From: Holophagae bacterium
GTDB taxonomy: Bacteria; Acidobacteriota; Holophagae; Acanthopleuribacterales; Acanthopleuribacteraceae
Length of the DNA: 64,000 nucleotides
NCBI GenBank assembly: GCA_029263455.1
Contig: JAJCXM010000032.1
Span: forward strand, 186,001-250,000
Direction: 5' to 3'
Below the pieces are notes generated by a model, which did no database searches, was not told where the DNA came from, and was given only the letters and a program-made list of their open reading frames with translations. The position numbers and the translations under genes were made by a program. Below, one piece after another: positions 1-9,514 of this stretch (its first letter is position 1; the number at the start of each line of letters is the position of its first letter).

Positions 1-2
1 AG

Positions 3-1568
3 GTTACGGAAATAAAAGGACGAAAAATAACTATCAAAGCTGGTGCGAGCTTTGAATGTGAGCGAATCGTAGCGTCCGAGGAAGTGATCTTTGCGTCAGG
101 AAGTATTGCCGTCAAGTTTATCGACGCACCACGTATTACGGCGGACCCATCGGTGAAGGGAATCGTCATCCTGACCAACGCCGAAGAGGTGAGAGCTGAA
201 GGTGTGCGAGGTTTTATTCGCCCTAACGAGTTTAAGATGTTGACCGATCAGGGTCCGCTCTTGGCTCTCACATCAGTGGCGAGTGAACCGTCTGACAGAT
301 CATTTGATTGGGCTCAAGGGCCTGCCCCAGATCCTCCGTCAGCGACAGAACCTGAATCCGAGCCGGAGGGTGACGGTGTAACTTCCATGGACCTTGATTT
401 CGAGGAACTGGAAGCGCAAGTTGAAGAAGAGGCAACGCAAGAATCGTCCGACGAGCCTGAAGAGATTGTCCATGAAGACATTGATGTTGATGCGGAAGAT
501 GGTGAGTTTGAAGACGTACCCGAAACGGATGTCGAGGAAGATGTGCCGCCGCCCTTGATTGAAGATGAGGCCGATGCAGATGTCGAAGAGGATGTACCGC
601 CGCCCTTGATTGAAGATGAGGCCGATGCAGATGTCGAAGACGATGTACCGCCGCTTATGATTGATGAGCAGGATGACACCCCTCCACCTCTTACAGAAAT
701 CGATGAAGATATCCCTCCGCCCTTTGATGAAACATCGGAGTCGGAAAGTGCGGAATCGATTGTGGACGAATCTGTCGAGCAAATAAAAACCGTTAACATG
801 GACGATGAAGTCGAAGATTTTATGACCCGTGAAATCCGCGATTTCAACCCTAACGCCCAATTGATCACAGAGGACGTCGAACCTGAACAGGCTGAAGACG
901 ATGATATGTTGCTTGAGGGAGACGATGAAGTTTCGGACTCCATGTTATTAGATGACGATGACGATGAAATTCTGGAAATTGATATTCCGAGCGAAGAAGT
1001 CGAGTTCCTGCCGGAAATAACAGATTTTGATGATTTACCTGAATTGAATGAGGGCGATGTCAGCCTTAACGAAGATGCCAATAGTGGACCTATCGGCGAC
1101 GTTCCTTCCGTCGCCCCCATCCCTGATGATTATGATGAGCAGGATTCTGGAGAAGATGAAGCGATCGAATCCGAAGACGATGTAATCGACGACGAGCCTT
1201 TAGACGGCGAAAACGTCGCTGACAACTCAATCGATCAAAGCATGCATTTGGAAGAAACCTACACACCCACCGACTTCGATGCTGCCATGTTGGAAGAAAA
1301 TGAAGGCGATAGCGATGAGGACATCGTCGTTAGCCGCCTCAATGCAGTATTGGACGAAATCAAGGAATGTTTTCCGGATGTTAACTACCCGAAATTCATC
1401 AACCAGATCCAGTCGTATTTGGATGAACGGCGATTTTCGATATTACGCAAGAAACGTAACATGGAAGCCGTGCTCAATAGTTTTGATCGTTTGAAACACG
1501 CGCGCATATCGGAGCTTGCTCGGGACTTTTACGCAGTTCTGATTGACCATTTCGGCGACGAATTTTAG
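3..1568 (+). CDS. Acidic, low-complexity protein, 5' end outside the window
   Basis: The frame is open to the left edge, so the gene probably starts upstream; a GTG at 84 is the first in-window start but has no convincing ribosome site. Residues encoded from base 3 (VTEIKGRKITIKAG, then alternating short strands) look like the end of a beta-rich or bactofilin-like domain; this is a weak impression. The middle, about 300 residues, is extremely rich in Asp and Glu with Pro-Pro-Pro runs, and holds a 17-residue unit (DVEEDVPPPLIEDEADA) twice plus a partial third. The last 75 or so residues become basic and helical (NAVLDEIKECFPDV...ERRFSILRKKRNMEAVL). A DUF4388-like gene follows after 14 bases, so the two may be co-transcribed. 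Function not recognised; the layout suggests a cytoplasmic scaffold with a disordered linker. Confidence 0.6.
   Translation, partial: VTEIKGRKITIKAGASFECERIVASEEVIFASGSIAVKFIDAPRITADPSVKGIVILTNAEEVRAEGVRGFIRPNEFKMLTDQGPLLALTSVASEPSDRSFDWAQGPAPDPPSATEPESEPEGDGVTSMDLDFEELEAQVEEEATQESSDEPEEIVHEDIDVDAEDGEFEDVPETDVEEDVPPPLIEDEADADVEEDVPPPLIEDEADADVEDDVPPLMIDEQDDTPPPLTEIDEDIPPPFDETSESESAESIVDESVEQIKTVNMDDEVEDFMTREIRDFNPNAQLITEDVEPEQAEDDDMLLEGDDEVSDSMLLDDDDDEILEIDIPSEEVEFLPEITDFDDLPELNEGDVSLNEDANSGPIGDVPSVAPIPDDYDEQDSGEDEAIESEDDVIDDEPLDGENVADNSIDQSMHLEETYTPTDFDAAMLEENEGDSDEDIVVSRLNAVLDEIKECFPDVNYPKFINQIQSYLDERRFSILRKKRNMEAVLNSFDRLKHARISELARDFYAVLIDHFGDEF
528..680 (+). repeat. 51-bp in-frame tandem repeat, about 2.5 copies
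   Basis: Units begin at 528 and 579, each encoding the same 17 residues and differing at few bases; a third, more diverged copy starts at 630. Because the unit is a multiple of three it expands or contracts without frameshift. Degenerate shorter versions (DDTPPPLTEIDEDIPPPFDE) continue to about 735. Confidence 0.8.
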
Positions 1569-1582
1569 ATCGTTGGATTAAT

Positions 1583-2299
1583 ATGTGGGGCAACTGGTCA
1601 AAATTTCGTGCCTATGGACAACACAAAGCTTTTTCGAGCATATCGAGACGGCACACAACCGGTGTTTGGTGCGTGCGCGACCCCGAATTCAACCAAAGAC
1701 AACTGTATTTCGACGCGGGAAGATTAGTCTTTGCTGTATCACCATTAGAAGCTGAGCAGTTTGAGCGGGCCATGATTGACCTAGAGCTGGTATCCCTTCA
1801 ACAACTAGATCGAGTAAAGGCTGAATTTGACCTGCAAAAGACGATGGCCCGCAACTTGATTGATATGGGGCTGATGTCAGTTAACGAGTTACTTTCGGCG
1901 GCAAGGCGTCAGCTAGAGATGGTCTTGAATGGGGCACTGGCCATGGAATCTGGACAGATATTGTTCCTCGAAGAATTGCCATCGCAGCTACCACAAGTTA
2001 CGCCGCTGTTTCCTCATACAGTAGTGAAAGCGATTTTGGCTCTCGATGATCGCGAACATTTGGCTCACCATTTAGGCAATGATTTCGACAAAATCCCCGT
2101 TTTTTGTGAGACGGTCTCTAATCAATTTTGCCAAGAAATTGGTATTCCCGTTGACTTGGTAAGCTTGGCCGATGGTGAACGGACGGTCAAACAGATTGCT
2201 TTTGAGAGCTTCCTGGATTTTTTTCTGGTTCTTAAACTCTTTTATGCTTTTGAGCTACTCGGTTTTTGTGTTTTTAAGTCCAAACAGCCTCTCACTTAA
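1583..2299 (+). CDS. DUF4388-like protein
   Basis: A 238-residue cytoplasmic protein. The N-terminal part (TTGVWCVRDPEFNQRQLYFDAGRLVFA, residues about 25-51) matches the style of DUF4388, where a short peptide is followed by a strand of the form QRxLYFDxGxLVFA. The middle is helical, with a LVSLQQLDRVKAEF segment resembling the helical repeats found after DUF4388. The C-terminal part (LVSLADGERTVKQIAFES followed by hydrophobic helices) fits the winged-helix-like ending of this family. Such proteins are common in myxobacteria and Acidobacteriota, often near gliding-type GTPases and response regulators; their biochemical role is not established. It follows the acidic protein by 14 bases and its last 8 bases overlap the convergent DUF2608 gene. 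Confidence 0.6.
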   Translation: MWGNWSKFRAYGQHKAFSSISRRHTTGVWCVRDPEFNQRQLYFDAGRLVFAVSPLEAEQFERAMIDLELVSLQQLDRVKAEFDLQKTMARNLIDMGLMSVNELLSAARRQLEMVLNGALAMESGQILFLEELPSQLPQVTPLFPHTVVKAILALDDREHLAHHLGNDFDKIPVFCETVSNQFCQEIGIPVDLVSLADGERTVKQIAFESFLDFFLVLKLFYAFELLGFCVFKSKQPLT

Positions 2300-3179
2300 A
2301 ATGCTGCTTCAACTGCAGATAATCGGTCCAGGCCTGCATGACTTCCGTTTTGTCTGACTCGTGAAATGATTTGACGTGTTCTTCCTCGGCCAAATAGTGG
2401 ACGGTTACAATGTCTACATCGTCTTCTTTACTTTCGTTTGCATTATAGAAACGATGAAGTGCCATAGCCACTCGTGAACAGTTTTGAATGTGGTCGTCGA
2501 CCATAATGATAGCTTTGAAGTGTTTCTGCTGTCGTTCGAGTAGCGCCACTAGCATGGCGCCTTTGTGTTGACCTTCGGTCATAAAGATGCCATCACAATA
2601 GCTAACTTGCCGAGGTTCGTGGTCCAGTTTGAACTGCTTCTGATCATCTTTGGAAAGTCGCGCTTTGAGGGTGTCGGTCCCGATATGGAATCGTCCTGGA
2701 AGATCCATTCCCATTTTTGTCTTGCTCAAATCGTAGTCGTTTCGCGCCAATTCTCGCTCGGTGGCATCCCGTGAGGTCGGTCCACGTGAGGTCATTGCCA
2801 TCACGACGTAACCCTCTCGTTGCAGTTTCATCACAAAACCTGGCGTAATCGCTTCTGGTGGATGCATCTGGCTTAGTGTGAAGAGTTCCCTTTGTAAGGA
2901 CAAAAGTTCTGACATCGATTTGGCCATCTGACCCGCATTGTTGTTATCGTCATTCAGCATTAGGTATTGCCAGTTAAACCACTGATCACTACCAAAAGCT
3001 TGGTTCATGGCTAACAAAGTGTTGTCAATATCGAATACGATCAGTACCTGATCACTTCCATAGAGCTTCGTCTTTTCGTTGACGCAGGATTCGACCTTTG
3101 CCATTGTGCGACTGGAAATAGGCTCGGGACCATTTTCTCCATCAAAGAAAGGCAAAAAGAGTATCAAGAACCATGTCAT
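2292..3179 (-). CDS. DUF2608 family HAD-like protein
   Basis: A 295-residue protein with a short hydrophobic N-terminus (MTWFLILFLPFF) that could act as an export signal. Residues 47-56 (IVFDIDNTLL) carry the DxD motif of HAD-superfamily phosphatases, with Asp50 as the expected nucleophile. Later segments AMTSRGPTSRD (motif II region) and IIMVDDHIQNC (motif IV region) fit the DUF2608 arrangement, seen in bacterial surface or secreted proteins of unknown substrate. The start codon overlaps the stop of the upstream PhoX gene (ATGA), so translation is likely coupled, and the two may act on related phosphorylated substrates. Substrate unknown. Confidence 0.7.
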   Translation of the reverse strand: MTWFLILFLPFFDGENGPEPISSRTMAKVESCVNEKTKLYGSDQVLIVFDIDNTLLAMNQAFGSDQWFNWQYLMLNDDNNNAGQMAKSMSELLSLQRELFTLSQMHPPEAITPGFVMKLQREGYVVMAMTSRGPTSRDATERELARNDYDLSKTKMGMDLPGRFHIGTDTLKARLSKDDQKQFKLDHEPRQVSYCDGIFMTEGQHKGAMLVALLERQQKHFKAIIMVDDHIQNCSRVAMALHRFYNANESKEDDVDIVTVHYLAEEEHVKSFHESDKTEVMQAWTDYLQLKQHFK

Positions 3180-5452
3180 GTTAACTGCTCCTCAAATGGC
3201 GTTCGTGTAATGCAGACGACGCTAGGTCGTGGAACATCTCCCAATTGCTTGCTAGGAAAGTTACTCCCGATTGGGACTTTGCGTTGCTGTGTTTGGTAGT
3301 TTCCTTGTCGGTCTCGTAACCTAATTGGCCGAATGGTATCAGGAACCGGATCAGTACGTGTTCCGTGTAGTTCGCCAGGATGTTGGACAGACAAGATCAG
3401 GCTTTGGCAGTCGGCTGAAAAGGTTGGCCCCGTCAATTCGGCTTCACATGGTGCCACCGCAAATAGGGCAGGAACACCTGCCGATGGTCCGGAGGTTGGC
3501 ACCATAAATATGGAGTTGTTGCCAAAAACGCCTTGGTATACGGAGCTTCCTGGTTTTACTTCGCTACCGTCGCTGTTATCGTTGAGCGATCCAGTTGAAA
3601 CATCGCAAACGATCCATAGTTGTTGGTTCTTGTCGAAGATCAAATTGTCCGGGCAGGCGAAGCCAGCACCACCGTCTGCTAGTTCACCGGACTGAATAAA
3701 GCGACCCCAGGTGAAGGTGTTGTCCTGGTTTGACAGGTCGTCAAGACGCATGACACATCCATATCTCTTTGAGGTGGGATCGACCGCTTCTGGAAAAACT
3801 ATTCTTGAGGGTGAACCTTCCAAACTGGTTATGGCATCGGTGAAAGCAATATATATGGAACCGTCCTGGGGATGGACTTCTAAGTCTTCGGGTCGAGCAC
3901 TAGGTGTAGCCCCGATCGCATTGGCCATGGCGAACGCGTCCAGATGGATAACGGCCAGTCTCTCTACATCATTGCCTTCGACTAGGTCTCGTAACGTACA
4001 TGTTTCGAATGGCTTTTGGGTGTATTCCTCAATCGACTGTAGCCACTGATCCACTGTTACCTGCGCATATTGTGCCTTTTTGTTGCCTACGGCAACATGT
4101 CCGCCGCCCGGTCGGTTAGGTAACCATAAATGACCACCGCCTGTGAGTTCTGGCTTAGGTACAACTAGAGGAGTATTGAGTTCCAAAGCGACCCAACTTC
4201 CTTTGAAGTTGGCATCAAACCGTGCGGCATAGAGCGTACCATTGCTTAGCAGTTGGCTTGTTTTTGTATCTGACGGATCTGCAACGGTTTCATGACTGAC
4301 ATAACGCCAAACGTGACCACCGCGGCGATCATCACCCATATAGGCCATCAAAGGTTGGCCGTGTTCGGCTCGGAGTGCCACATTTTCGTGTCGAAATCGA
4401 CCTAGCGCGGTGTGTTTGGTCAGTTGTGTCGTGCGAGGGTCCACCTCGCAAACCCACCCGTAATGTCGTCCATCTAATCGTTTTGAAAGGCAGGTACCTG
4501 TTCTCAATAGATGGCTTGGTAGCTTTGATTTACGCTCCGGTGTCACTTTGAAGGAAACATCAAAGCGCTGCCCGTATTGAATCTCGTCGCCGTTTGCCTT
4601 AACGAATTCATCCACGTGATTGTCTATATTTTCTTCACAGGTTAGGAATGTACCCCAAGGAGTCGTCGCGCCAGAGCAATTTCCAAACGTGCCGCGAATC
4701 GGTTCGGTAAGTATGGCGCCGGCAGGTCCTGAGAATAAAGCGGGTCGTGGTGTAATTCGGCCTGAAGTCTTCGTTCGAATAGGCGATATGCGCTTGTGGA
4801 GATTTGAGTCAGCGACAACCTTAAAATGGCCATCACGTTGCCGTTTAACGTGGAGAATTGATACCCCTAACTCGTCCAATACCGCCGCTGCCGTTTCACG
4901 GAGACGGATTTTCAAGTCTGCAGGGCACACATCCATGTTAATCGACCTGCCTACAAAGGAGACGCCATCCACAGATAATTGGGGCCCGTCATCGGACAGA
5001 GTCACTTTAAATTCGGGCACCTTTAGGTCGAGAACGTCAGCAGCTCCTTCTAGCCACGGGCGGGCAGATATTTCTTCGTGATTGACGAATAAATAGAACT
5101 CGTCACGCCGGCCACTTATGGGAACAAGACCTGTATAGTCGCAGTTATAACCAAAGCGGATTTGATTGCCCGCAGGTCCAAAATTGTCGCCCCACTGCGC
5201 GACTATTTGATAACGGAAACCCTTCGGTAGGATTAATGCGTCTCGTGCTTCGAACGCAGTAGCTAATTCGTTGGTCTTGCCAAATACTATGGGTGTCGCT
5301 GGCTCGTCCCAGGCTGGGCGGCCATTTATTGTCCAGCTCATCGATGCTGTCGGTTCGATAGAATGCGTTGGAGAATACTTGCAAGCGCTCGGCGCGATTC
5401 CAAGACTGGCTGTACCCCAGCCGATGTAACTCATGAATTGTCGCCTTTTCAC
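3176..5452 (-). CDS. PhoX-type (DUF839) phosphatase-like protein
   Basis: About 758 residues. The N-terminus MKRRQFMSYIGWGTASLG has a twin-arginine-like RRxFM motif followed by a hydrophobic stretch, so Tat export is likely; Ala/Ser/Cys after it leaves a lipoprotein possible. I prefer the GTG at 5452 because a run of six G lies 8 bases upstream; a GTG at 5461 would leave no spacing. The family signature NCSGATTPWGTFLTCEEN is present, along with FDKNQQLWIVCD and a C-terminal GPTFSADCQSLILSVQHPGE typical of PhoX/DUF839 proteins. PhoX enzymes are calcium- and iron-dependent alkaline phosphatases outside the cytoplasm; not every DUF839 member is proven to be one. The downstream HAD-like gene overlaps by 4 bases. 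Confidence 0.8.
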   Translation of the reverse strand: MKRRQFMSYIGWGTASLGIAPSACKYSPTHSIEPTASMSWTINGRPAWDEPATPIVFGKTNELATAFEARDALILPKGFRYQIVAQWGDNFGPAGNQIRFGYNCDYTGLVPISGRRDEFYLFVNHEEISARPWLEGAADVLDLKVPEFKVTLSDDGPQLSVDGVSFVGRSINMDVCPADLKIRLRETAAAVLDELGVSILHVKRQRDGHFKVVADSNLHKRISPIRTKTSGRITPRPALFSGPAGAILTEPIRGTFGNCSGATTPWGTFLTCEENIDNHVDEFVKANGDEIQYGQRFDVSFKVTPERKSKLPSHLLRTGTCLSKRLDGRHYGWVCEVDPRTTQLTKHTALGRFRHENVALRAEHGQPLMAYMGDDRRGGHVWRYVSHETVADPSDTKTSQLLSNGTLYAARFDANFKGSWVALELNTPLVVPKPELTGGGHLWLPNRPGGGHVAVGNKKAQYAQVTVDQWLQSIEEYTQKPFETCTLRDLVEGNDVERLAVIHLDAFAMANAIGATPSARPEDLEVHPQDGSIYIAFTDAITSLEGSPSRIVFPEAVDPTSKRYGCVMRLDDLSNQDNTFTWGRFIQSGELADGGAGFACPDNLIFDKNQQLWIVCDVSTGSLNDNSDGSEVKPGSSVYQGVFGNNSIFMVPTSGPSAGVPALFAVAPCEAELTGPTFSADCQSLILSVQHPGELHGTRTDPVPDTIRPIRLRDRQGNYQTQQRKVPIGSNFPSKQLGDVPRPSVVCITRTPFEEQLT

Positions 5453-5602
5453 GCCATGCACCCCCCGCTATTTAACCGTAGCCTGGTAATTTGACTATTC
5501 TACTAAAGTTAAGTCATTGTTATAGAGCTATCTAATTCATCAGAACCGAAAGCTCTGCTATCGGAAATGTTTGACCATCATATTATGCATATTGGAGGCG
5601 TT

Positions 5603-7069
5603 ATGTGTCTGATGTGGTTGGTATTGCTGAGTACCGATCCTTCGATTACTTCTGTCGATAAAGAACAGCTTGAGTTGGCCTTTACGCAAGACGAAATGAC
5701 GATATTACGTCTACGTGAGGGACTTCATACAACCTTGGATGCCATGAATGAGACTGGGCTCTTTGATCCAATAGCGAAGAATCAAATATGGTCTCGAGAA
5801 AGGCGTGATCTTGCTCGCCAGACTTGGGCGGTGTGGACAGATTATGTGCTGGGGCTGGAATCCATTAGCCATTTCCACCGTACTTTTGAGGAATTACCAA
5901 CGAATAGTAGAAGCCGTTCCTTCCAGCTCCATCATGCGGCTTTTTTGGCTCAATATCGAACGGCTCTGGACTTGTTAGACAGAATGCATGATGACCCTTC
6001 ATTTGATGTTGTCTTAAATGAAGCAATGCCGCAATCTGGACTTCCAGAAAACACCCTGGCTGGCTTCAAGTTTCGCTTCCTTCACATTAGCATTGCCGCC
6101 CGTTTTGTCACCCTTGGAGCCCTCAACAATGCCCATTCGGATGGCTTTACTGATGCGTTGCGACTGGTTGTTGATGAGGATCGAGCCAGGATCTGGCATC
6201 ACGGCAAAGGGCGGGGTGAGTTGATGACGTTAATCAATGGCGTCAATATCGCGGCTGATGTTGGCCATGACTCATGGTTTCCGATCCAGAAAGGCCTGGC
6301 TAATGCCATGGGAGACGTCCGCGTCATGCGTGGTCATCATTCACTGATTAAGAAAAATCACATGCCGCTTATTGCGCGGCGTATGCGCGCAGGTGACATT
6401 ATGCTCCAGCGGCGTGAGTGGTACCTGTCCAATTTGGGGATACCAGGGTATTGGACTCATGCCGCTCTGTACATCGGAAGTGTCGACGATCGAGCGCTAT
6501 TAAGCCAGCAAACCGATGTTCGTGCGTGGCTTGATGGGTTGGGTCACCAAGGAAAATCCTTAGACCAAGCGGCGATAACTGCTTTTCCTGATATCCATGA
6601 GTTCCTGATAACCAACGATGGGGGCGAGGAGAATCGCGTCATTGAGGCCATAGGGGAAGGGGTTATTTTTGCCAGTTTGGAGCATTCTGCTGCTGCCGAT
6701 TCTTTGGCCGTATTGCGGCCAAAAGTCAAATCCCTTGCTGTTGCGCAGGCGCTATGGCGGGCCTTCCATTTTGTAGGCAGACCCTATGATTATGATTTTG
6801 ACTTCACGACAGATACGGCTCTGGTCTGTTCAGAATTGGTATACAAGGCCTTTGAGGGTTCGTTGGGTCTTAAGTTGATGCCCGTGGCAGGGCGATTGAT
6901 GCTAGCTCCAAACGAAATGGCGCGCGTGCATTCTTTAGAACAGTCGCCCTTTGAATTTGTGCTTTTCTTAGACGGTAATGAGGCTACTGATTCGGCTGTC
7001 TTTAGCGAGGAAGAGGTTTTCAACAAGTCGTGGATGCGTCCGAAGTGGCATATAGTGACCCATCGTTAG
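5603..7069 (+). CDS. YiiX/YebB-like cysteine hydrolase with N-terminal signal
   Basis: About 488 residues. The ATG at 5603 has GGAGG at 5594-5598; an in-frame ATG at 5567 would extend the protein by 12 residues. The N-terminus MCLMWLVLLSTDPSITS is signal-like. The first half is helical and unrecognised. The second half carries the permuted NlpC/P60-like (Peptidase C92, YiiX) pattern: RAGDIMLQRREWYLSNLG and WTHAALYIG supply the histidine, VIEAIGEGVIFASL follows, and ALVCSELVYKAF supplies the cysteine. Family members are thought to cleave peptide or fatty-acyl bonds in the envelope; the substrate here is unknown. It is divergently arranged with PhoX across about 150 bases, and convergent with the Lon-like gene. 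Confidence 0.75.
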   Translation: MCLMWLVLLSTDPSITSVDKEQLELAFTQDEMTILRLREGLHTTLDAMNETGLFDPIAKNQIWSRERRDLARQTWAVWTDYVLGLESISHFHRTFEELPTNSRSRSFQLHHAAFLAQYRTALDLLDRMHDDPSFDVVLNEAMPQSGLPENTLAGFKFRFLHISIAARFVTLGALNNAHSDGFTDALRLVVDEDRARIWHHGKGRGELMTLINGVNIAADVGHDSWFPIQKGLANAMGDVRVMRGHHSLIKKNHMPLIARRMRAGDIMLQRREWYLSNLGIPGYWTHAALYIGSVDDRALLSQQTDVRAWLDGLGHQGKSLDQAAITAFPDIHEFLITNDGGEENRVIEAIGEGVIFASLEHSAAADSLAVLRPKVKSLAVAQALWRAFHFVGRPYDYDFDFTTDTALVCSELVYKAFEGSLGLKLMPVAGRLMLAPNEMARVHSLEQSPFEFVLFLDGNEATDSAVFSEEEVFNKSWMRPKWHIVTHR

Positions 7070-7089
7070 CGGCGAGATGACGCGACAAC

Positions 7090-9504
7090 TTATTTTGTTC
7101 TATTGGCCGACTTTCTAGTCTGGCCGGATACCATTTGCCAATAATTACGTGCCTGGCGCATGGCAAGACCCAATAACGTGTCTTTAGGATAGGGGGTTTG
7201 ATCGCCTGCGGGTTTGCCCATCACAAGTTCTAATGCTTGCTCAATGCGGTCGATAGGATAGATTTGAAACTGCCCTTCGTGGGCGGCCGTAACGATGTCG
7301 GAACGTAACATTAGGTCACCAGCATTCGATTTAGGGATAATGACACCTTGTGTGCCCGTCATTCCGCTCGACTGGCAAACGTCGTAGAAACCCTCTATTT
7401 TTTCATTGACAGCCCCGATGGCCAAAATGTTGCCCTTTTGATCAATCGCTCCTGTCATCGCTAGGTCTTGTCGCAATGGAATTTGCGTTAACGCGCTTAA
7501 CAAGCAGCACATCTCAGCTCCTGACGCCGAATCACCATCAATGCCACCATAACTCTGCTCAAAGGCGATAGACGCATCAAAAGCAAGGGGATGATCTGAA
7601 CGGAGAAGATGGCGCAATAGTCCACCCAATATGTAGAAACCCTTGGTGTGAATGGCTCCGCTCAGTGACGCTTCGCGTTCGATGTTAATCACACCTGCTG
7701 TTCCAGGACCGATAGTGGCTGTGATGCGCGAAGGGAACCCGTAGGTTAAAGGACCGGCGCTCATGACAGCTAGTCCGTTGATTTGACCAACCACCGCGCC
7801 CTCAGTACGGATACGGATTGTTCCCTGATGTATGAGTTCGGCAAATCGACGAGAAGGCAAATCGGCACGTCTCTTCGTTCGCTTTATCGTTCGGTTAACG
7901 TGCTCTTTATCAACGACTTCTTGCTTGTCTTGACGTGCGAGGTATACAGCCTCGCGCGCAATATCTGCAAGTCGACCAAAGCGTGCGGAAAGTTTACCGC
8001 CACGCGAGGCAATTCGCGCTCCATGCTCAACTAAGGCTGCAACCGCGCTGGCTGAGAAATGTAAGAGATTCTCTTCAGCTACCATACGAGAAAGCACACT
8101 CGCGTATTGATGAGCGGACTCGACGGATCGAGGTATGTGGGCATCAAAATCGGCCAATACTTTGAATAAATTGCCAAAATCGCGGGCGTTACGCTCAAGC
8201 ATGTAATAAATGTCGGCATCTCCGATGAGGATTATCTTCACATCGATCTTTATCGGTTCGGGTTTAATGGAAAAGCCTTGAAATCCTTGGTTCCAATCGT
8301 GGGGAACGATTTCCAATCGCCCGGTTCTGAGTGTACGCACAAGGACTTTCCATGATCCCGTTTCTTCCAGCAAATCTTTGGCATCAAGAATTAGGTAACC
8401 GCCATCGGCTCGAAGTATGGATCCCGCTCTGATAGCCATATGATCAGAGCGGACCGCATTCGGGCTTTGTTCGGGGAAATCGATGTTTCCTAATAGACGG
8501 GAAACGGTAGGTGTGTTTTCAATGACAATGGGGCATGGTTGATTCTCAGATCTACTCAAACACAGATTCACACGAAATAGAGACGTAAAATCGCTGGCGG
8601 TTTCGTCCAAATGAGGCAATCTGCTTTCGACCGTGTCATTGATGATCGAGTCGATAAATTGGTGAGCTGCGTCCGTCTTGAAGTCGCGTTTTAGGGTTTT
8701 GGCTAAGTGGACTAATTGACGCTTGGCTTCCTTTGAAACCAGCTCGATCAAGGCTTCAGCTTGTCCTCTTTGTATTTCCTGGACACGTTGCGTAATTTCT
8801 TCAAATTGTTTGCCAAAGGTTTCCCGACGTTTTTGGAATTCATCTATCTTTTGCTGCTCAATCTGTCCTTCAACTTGTAACTTCTCATAGTCATCCGGCG
8901 AGATGGCTTGGCCTTCATGCACGGGGAAAATGGCTGTCTTAGTGGTGTTGCCACTTTGAAATGAAACCAAACGCAAGTCTGCCTCGAGCAGTGCTTTCTC
9001 GAACGGTTCAATGAGTCCGTCGATTTGTTTGCGGAACTTTTGTTCAAGCTTTTTTCGTTTTTGGCTGACGGTGTCTGAATCTAAGGACGCACGTAAATCA
9101 TCTCTGATGTAGTCTGCAAAACGATCAATTCTCTTACGAAATTTACCACCATCTCCGGGCGGTAAGCTCACTAATCGTGGGCGGTCAGGCTGTTCAAAAT
9201 TATGCACGAAACAGCGGTCAAGCGGTTTACGGCAAGTTGGCTGATTCTCCTGTAATAAGCGGTGGATTAAGGCCATTCGACCAGTGCCGTCCAGGCCGCG
9301 CACAAATATGTTTTGTCCTGGAGCGGTGGTTTCAAGTCCAAACTTCAGAGAATCTATAGCAGATTCTTGACCGACAATGCCTTGGATGGGGTTCACTTCC
9401 GATGTCGAGGAGAACTGGAAGAGTTTTTGGTCAAACTGCCAGCGAAACTTCTCAGCGGGCAAGGCGGCAACCCCTAGCACTTTCTTGACTTTGCTCGCTT
9501 TCAT
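7090..9504 (-). CDS. Lon-like ATP-dependent protease (AAA_32 type)
   Basis: 804 residues, cytoplasmic. The N-terminus has the AAA_32 style nucleotide site (FVRGLDGTGRMALI, with Arg in place of the usual Walker A Lys), a helical insertion of about 150 residues (residues 130-280, Glu/Lys/Gln rich, probably coiled coil), and a LonB-like body (AGSILRADGGYLILDAKDLL). The C-terminal S16 peptidase domain holds the catalytic dyad: Ser659 in GGIDGDSASGAE and Lys702 in VNEKIEGF. This fits the Lon-related family common in Acidobacteria and Proteobacteria, distinct from classical Lon because there is no LAN substrate domain. The start has GGGAGG just upstream. The prepilin peptidase gene lies 10 bases upstream on the same strand. 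Confidence 0.88.
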   Translation of the reverse strand: MKASKVKKVLGVAALPAEKFRWQFDQKLFQFSSTSEVNPIQGIVGQESAIDSLKFGLETTAPGQNIFVRGLDGTGRMALIHRLLQENQPTCRKPLDRCFVHNFEQPDRPRLVSLPPGDGGKFRKRIDRFADYIRDDLRASLDSDTVSQKRKKLEQKFRKQIDGLIEPFEKALLEADLRLVSFQSGNTTKTAIFPVHEGQAISPDDYEKLQVEGQIEQQKIDEFQKRRETFGKQFEEITQRVQEIQRGQAEALIELVSKEAKRQLVHLAKTLKRDFKTDAAHQFIDSIINDTVESRLPHLDETASDFTSLFRVNLCLSRSENQPCPIVIENTPTVSRLLGNIDFPEQSPNAVRSDHMAIRAGSILRADGGYLILDAKDLLEETGSWKVLVRTLRTGRLEIVPHDWNQGFQGFSIKPEPIKIDVKIILIGDADIYYMLERNARDFGNLFKVLADFDAHIPRSVESAHQYASVLSRMVAEENLLHFSASAVAALVEHGARIASRGGKLSARFGRLADIAREAVYLARQDKQEVVDKEHVNRTIKRTKRRADLPSRRFAELIHQGTIRIRTEGAVVGQINGLAVMSAGPLTYGFPSRITATIGPGTAGVINIEREASLSGAIHTKGFYILGGLLRHLLRSDHPLAFDASIAFEQSYGGIDGDSASGAEMCCLLSALTQIPLRQDLAMTGAIDQKGNILAIGAVNEKIEGFYDVCQSSGMTGTQGVIIPKSNAGDLMLRSDIVTAAHEGQFQIYPIDRIEQALELVMGKPAGDQTPYPKDTLLGLAMRQARNYWQMVSGQTRKSANRTK

Positions 9505-9514
9505 GCAGCCTCCC

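Noticed and set aside
528-680. Possible CRISPR-like repeat
   Set aside because: The copies are adjacent without spacers, in frame, and inside a coding region; it is a protein repeat.
314-1120. Long serine-rich minus-strand frame inside the acidic gene
   Set aside because: It is the antisense of Asp/Glu-rich codons, which read as Ser-rich; no ribosome site and no recognisable domain.
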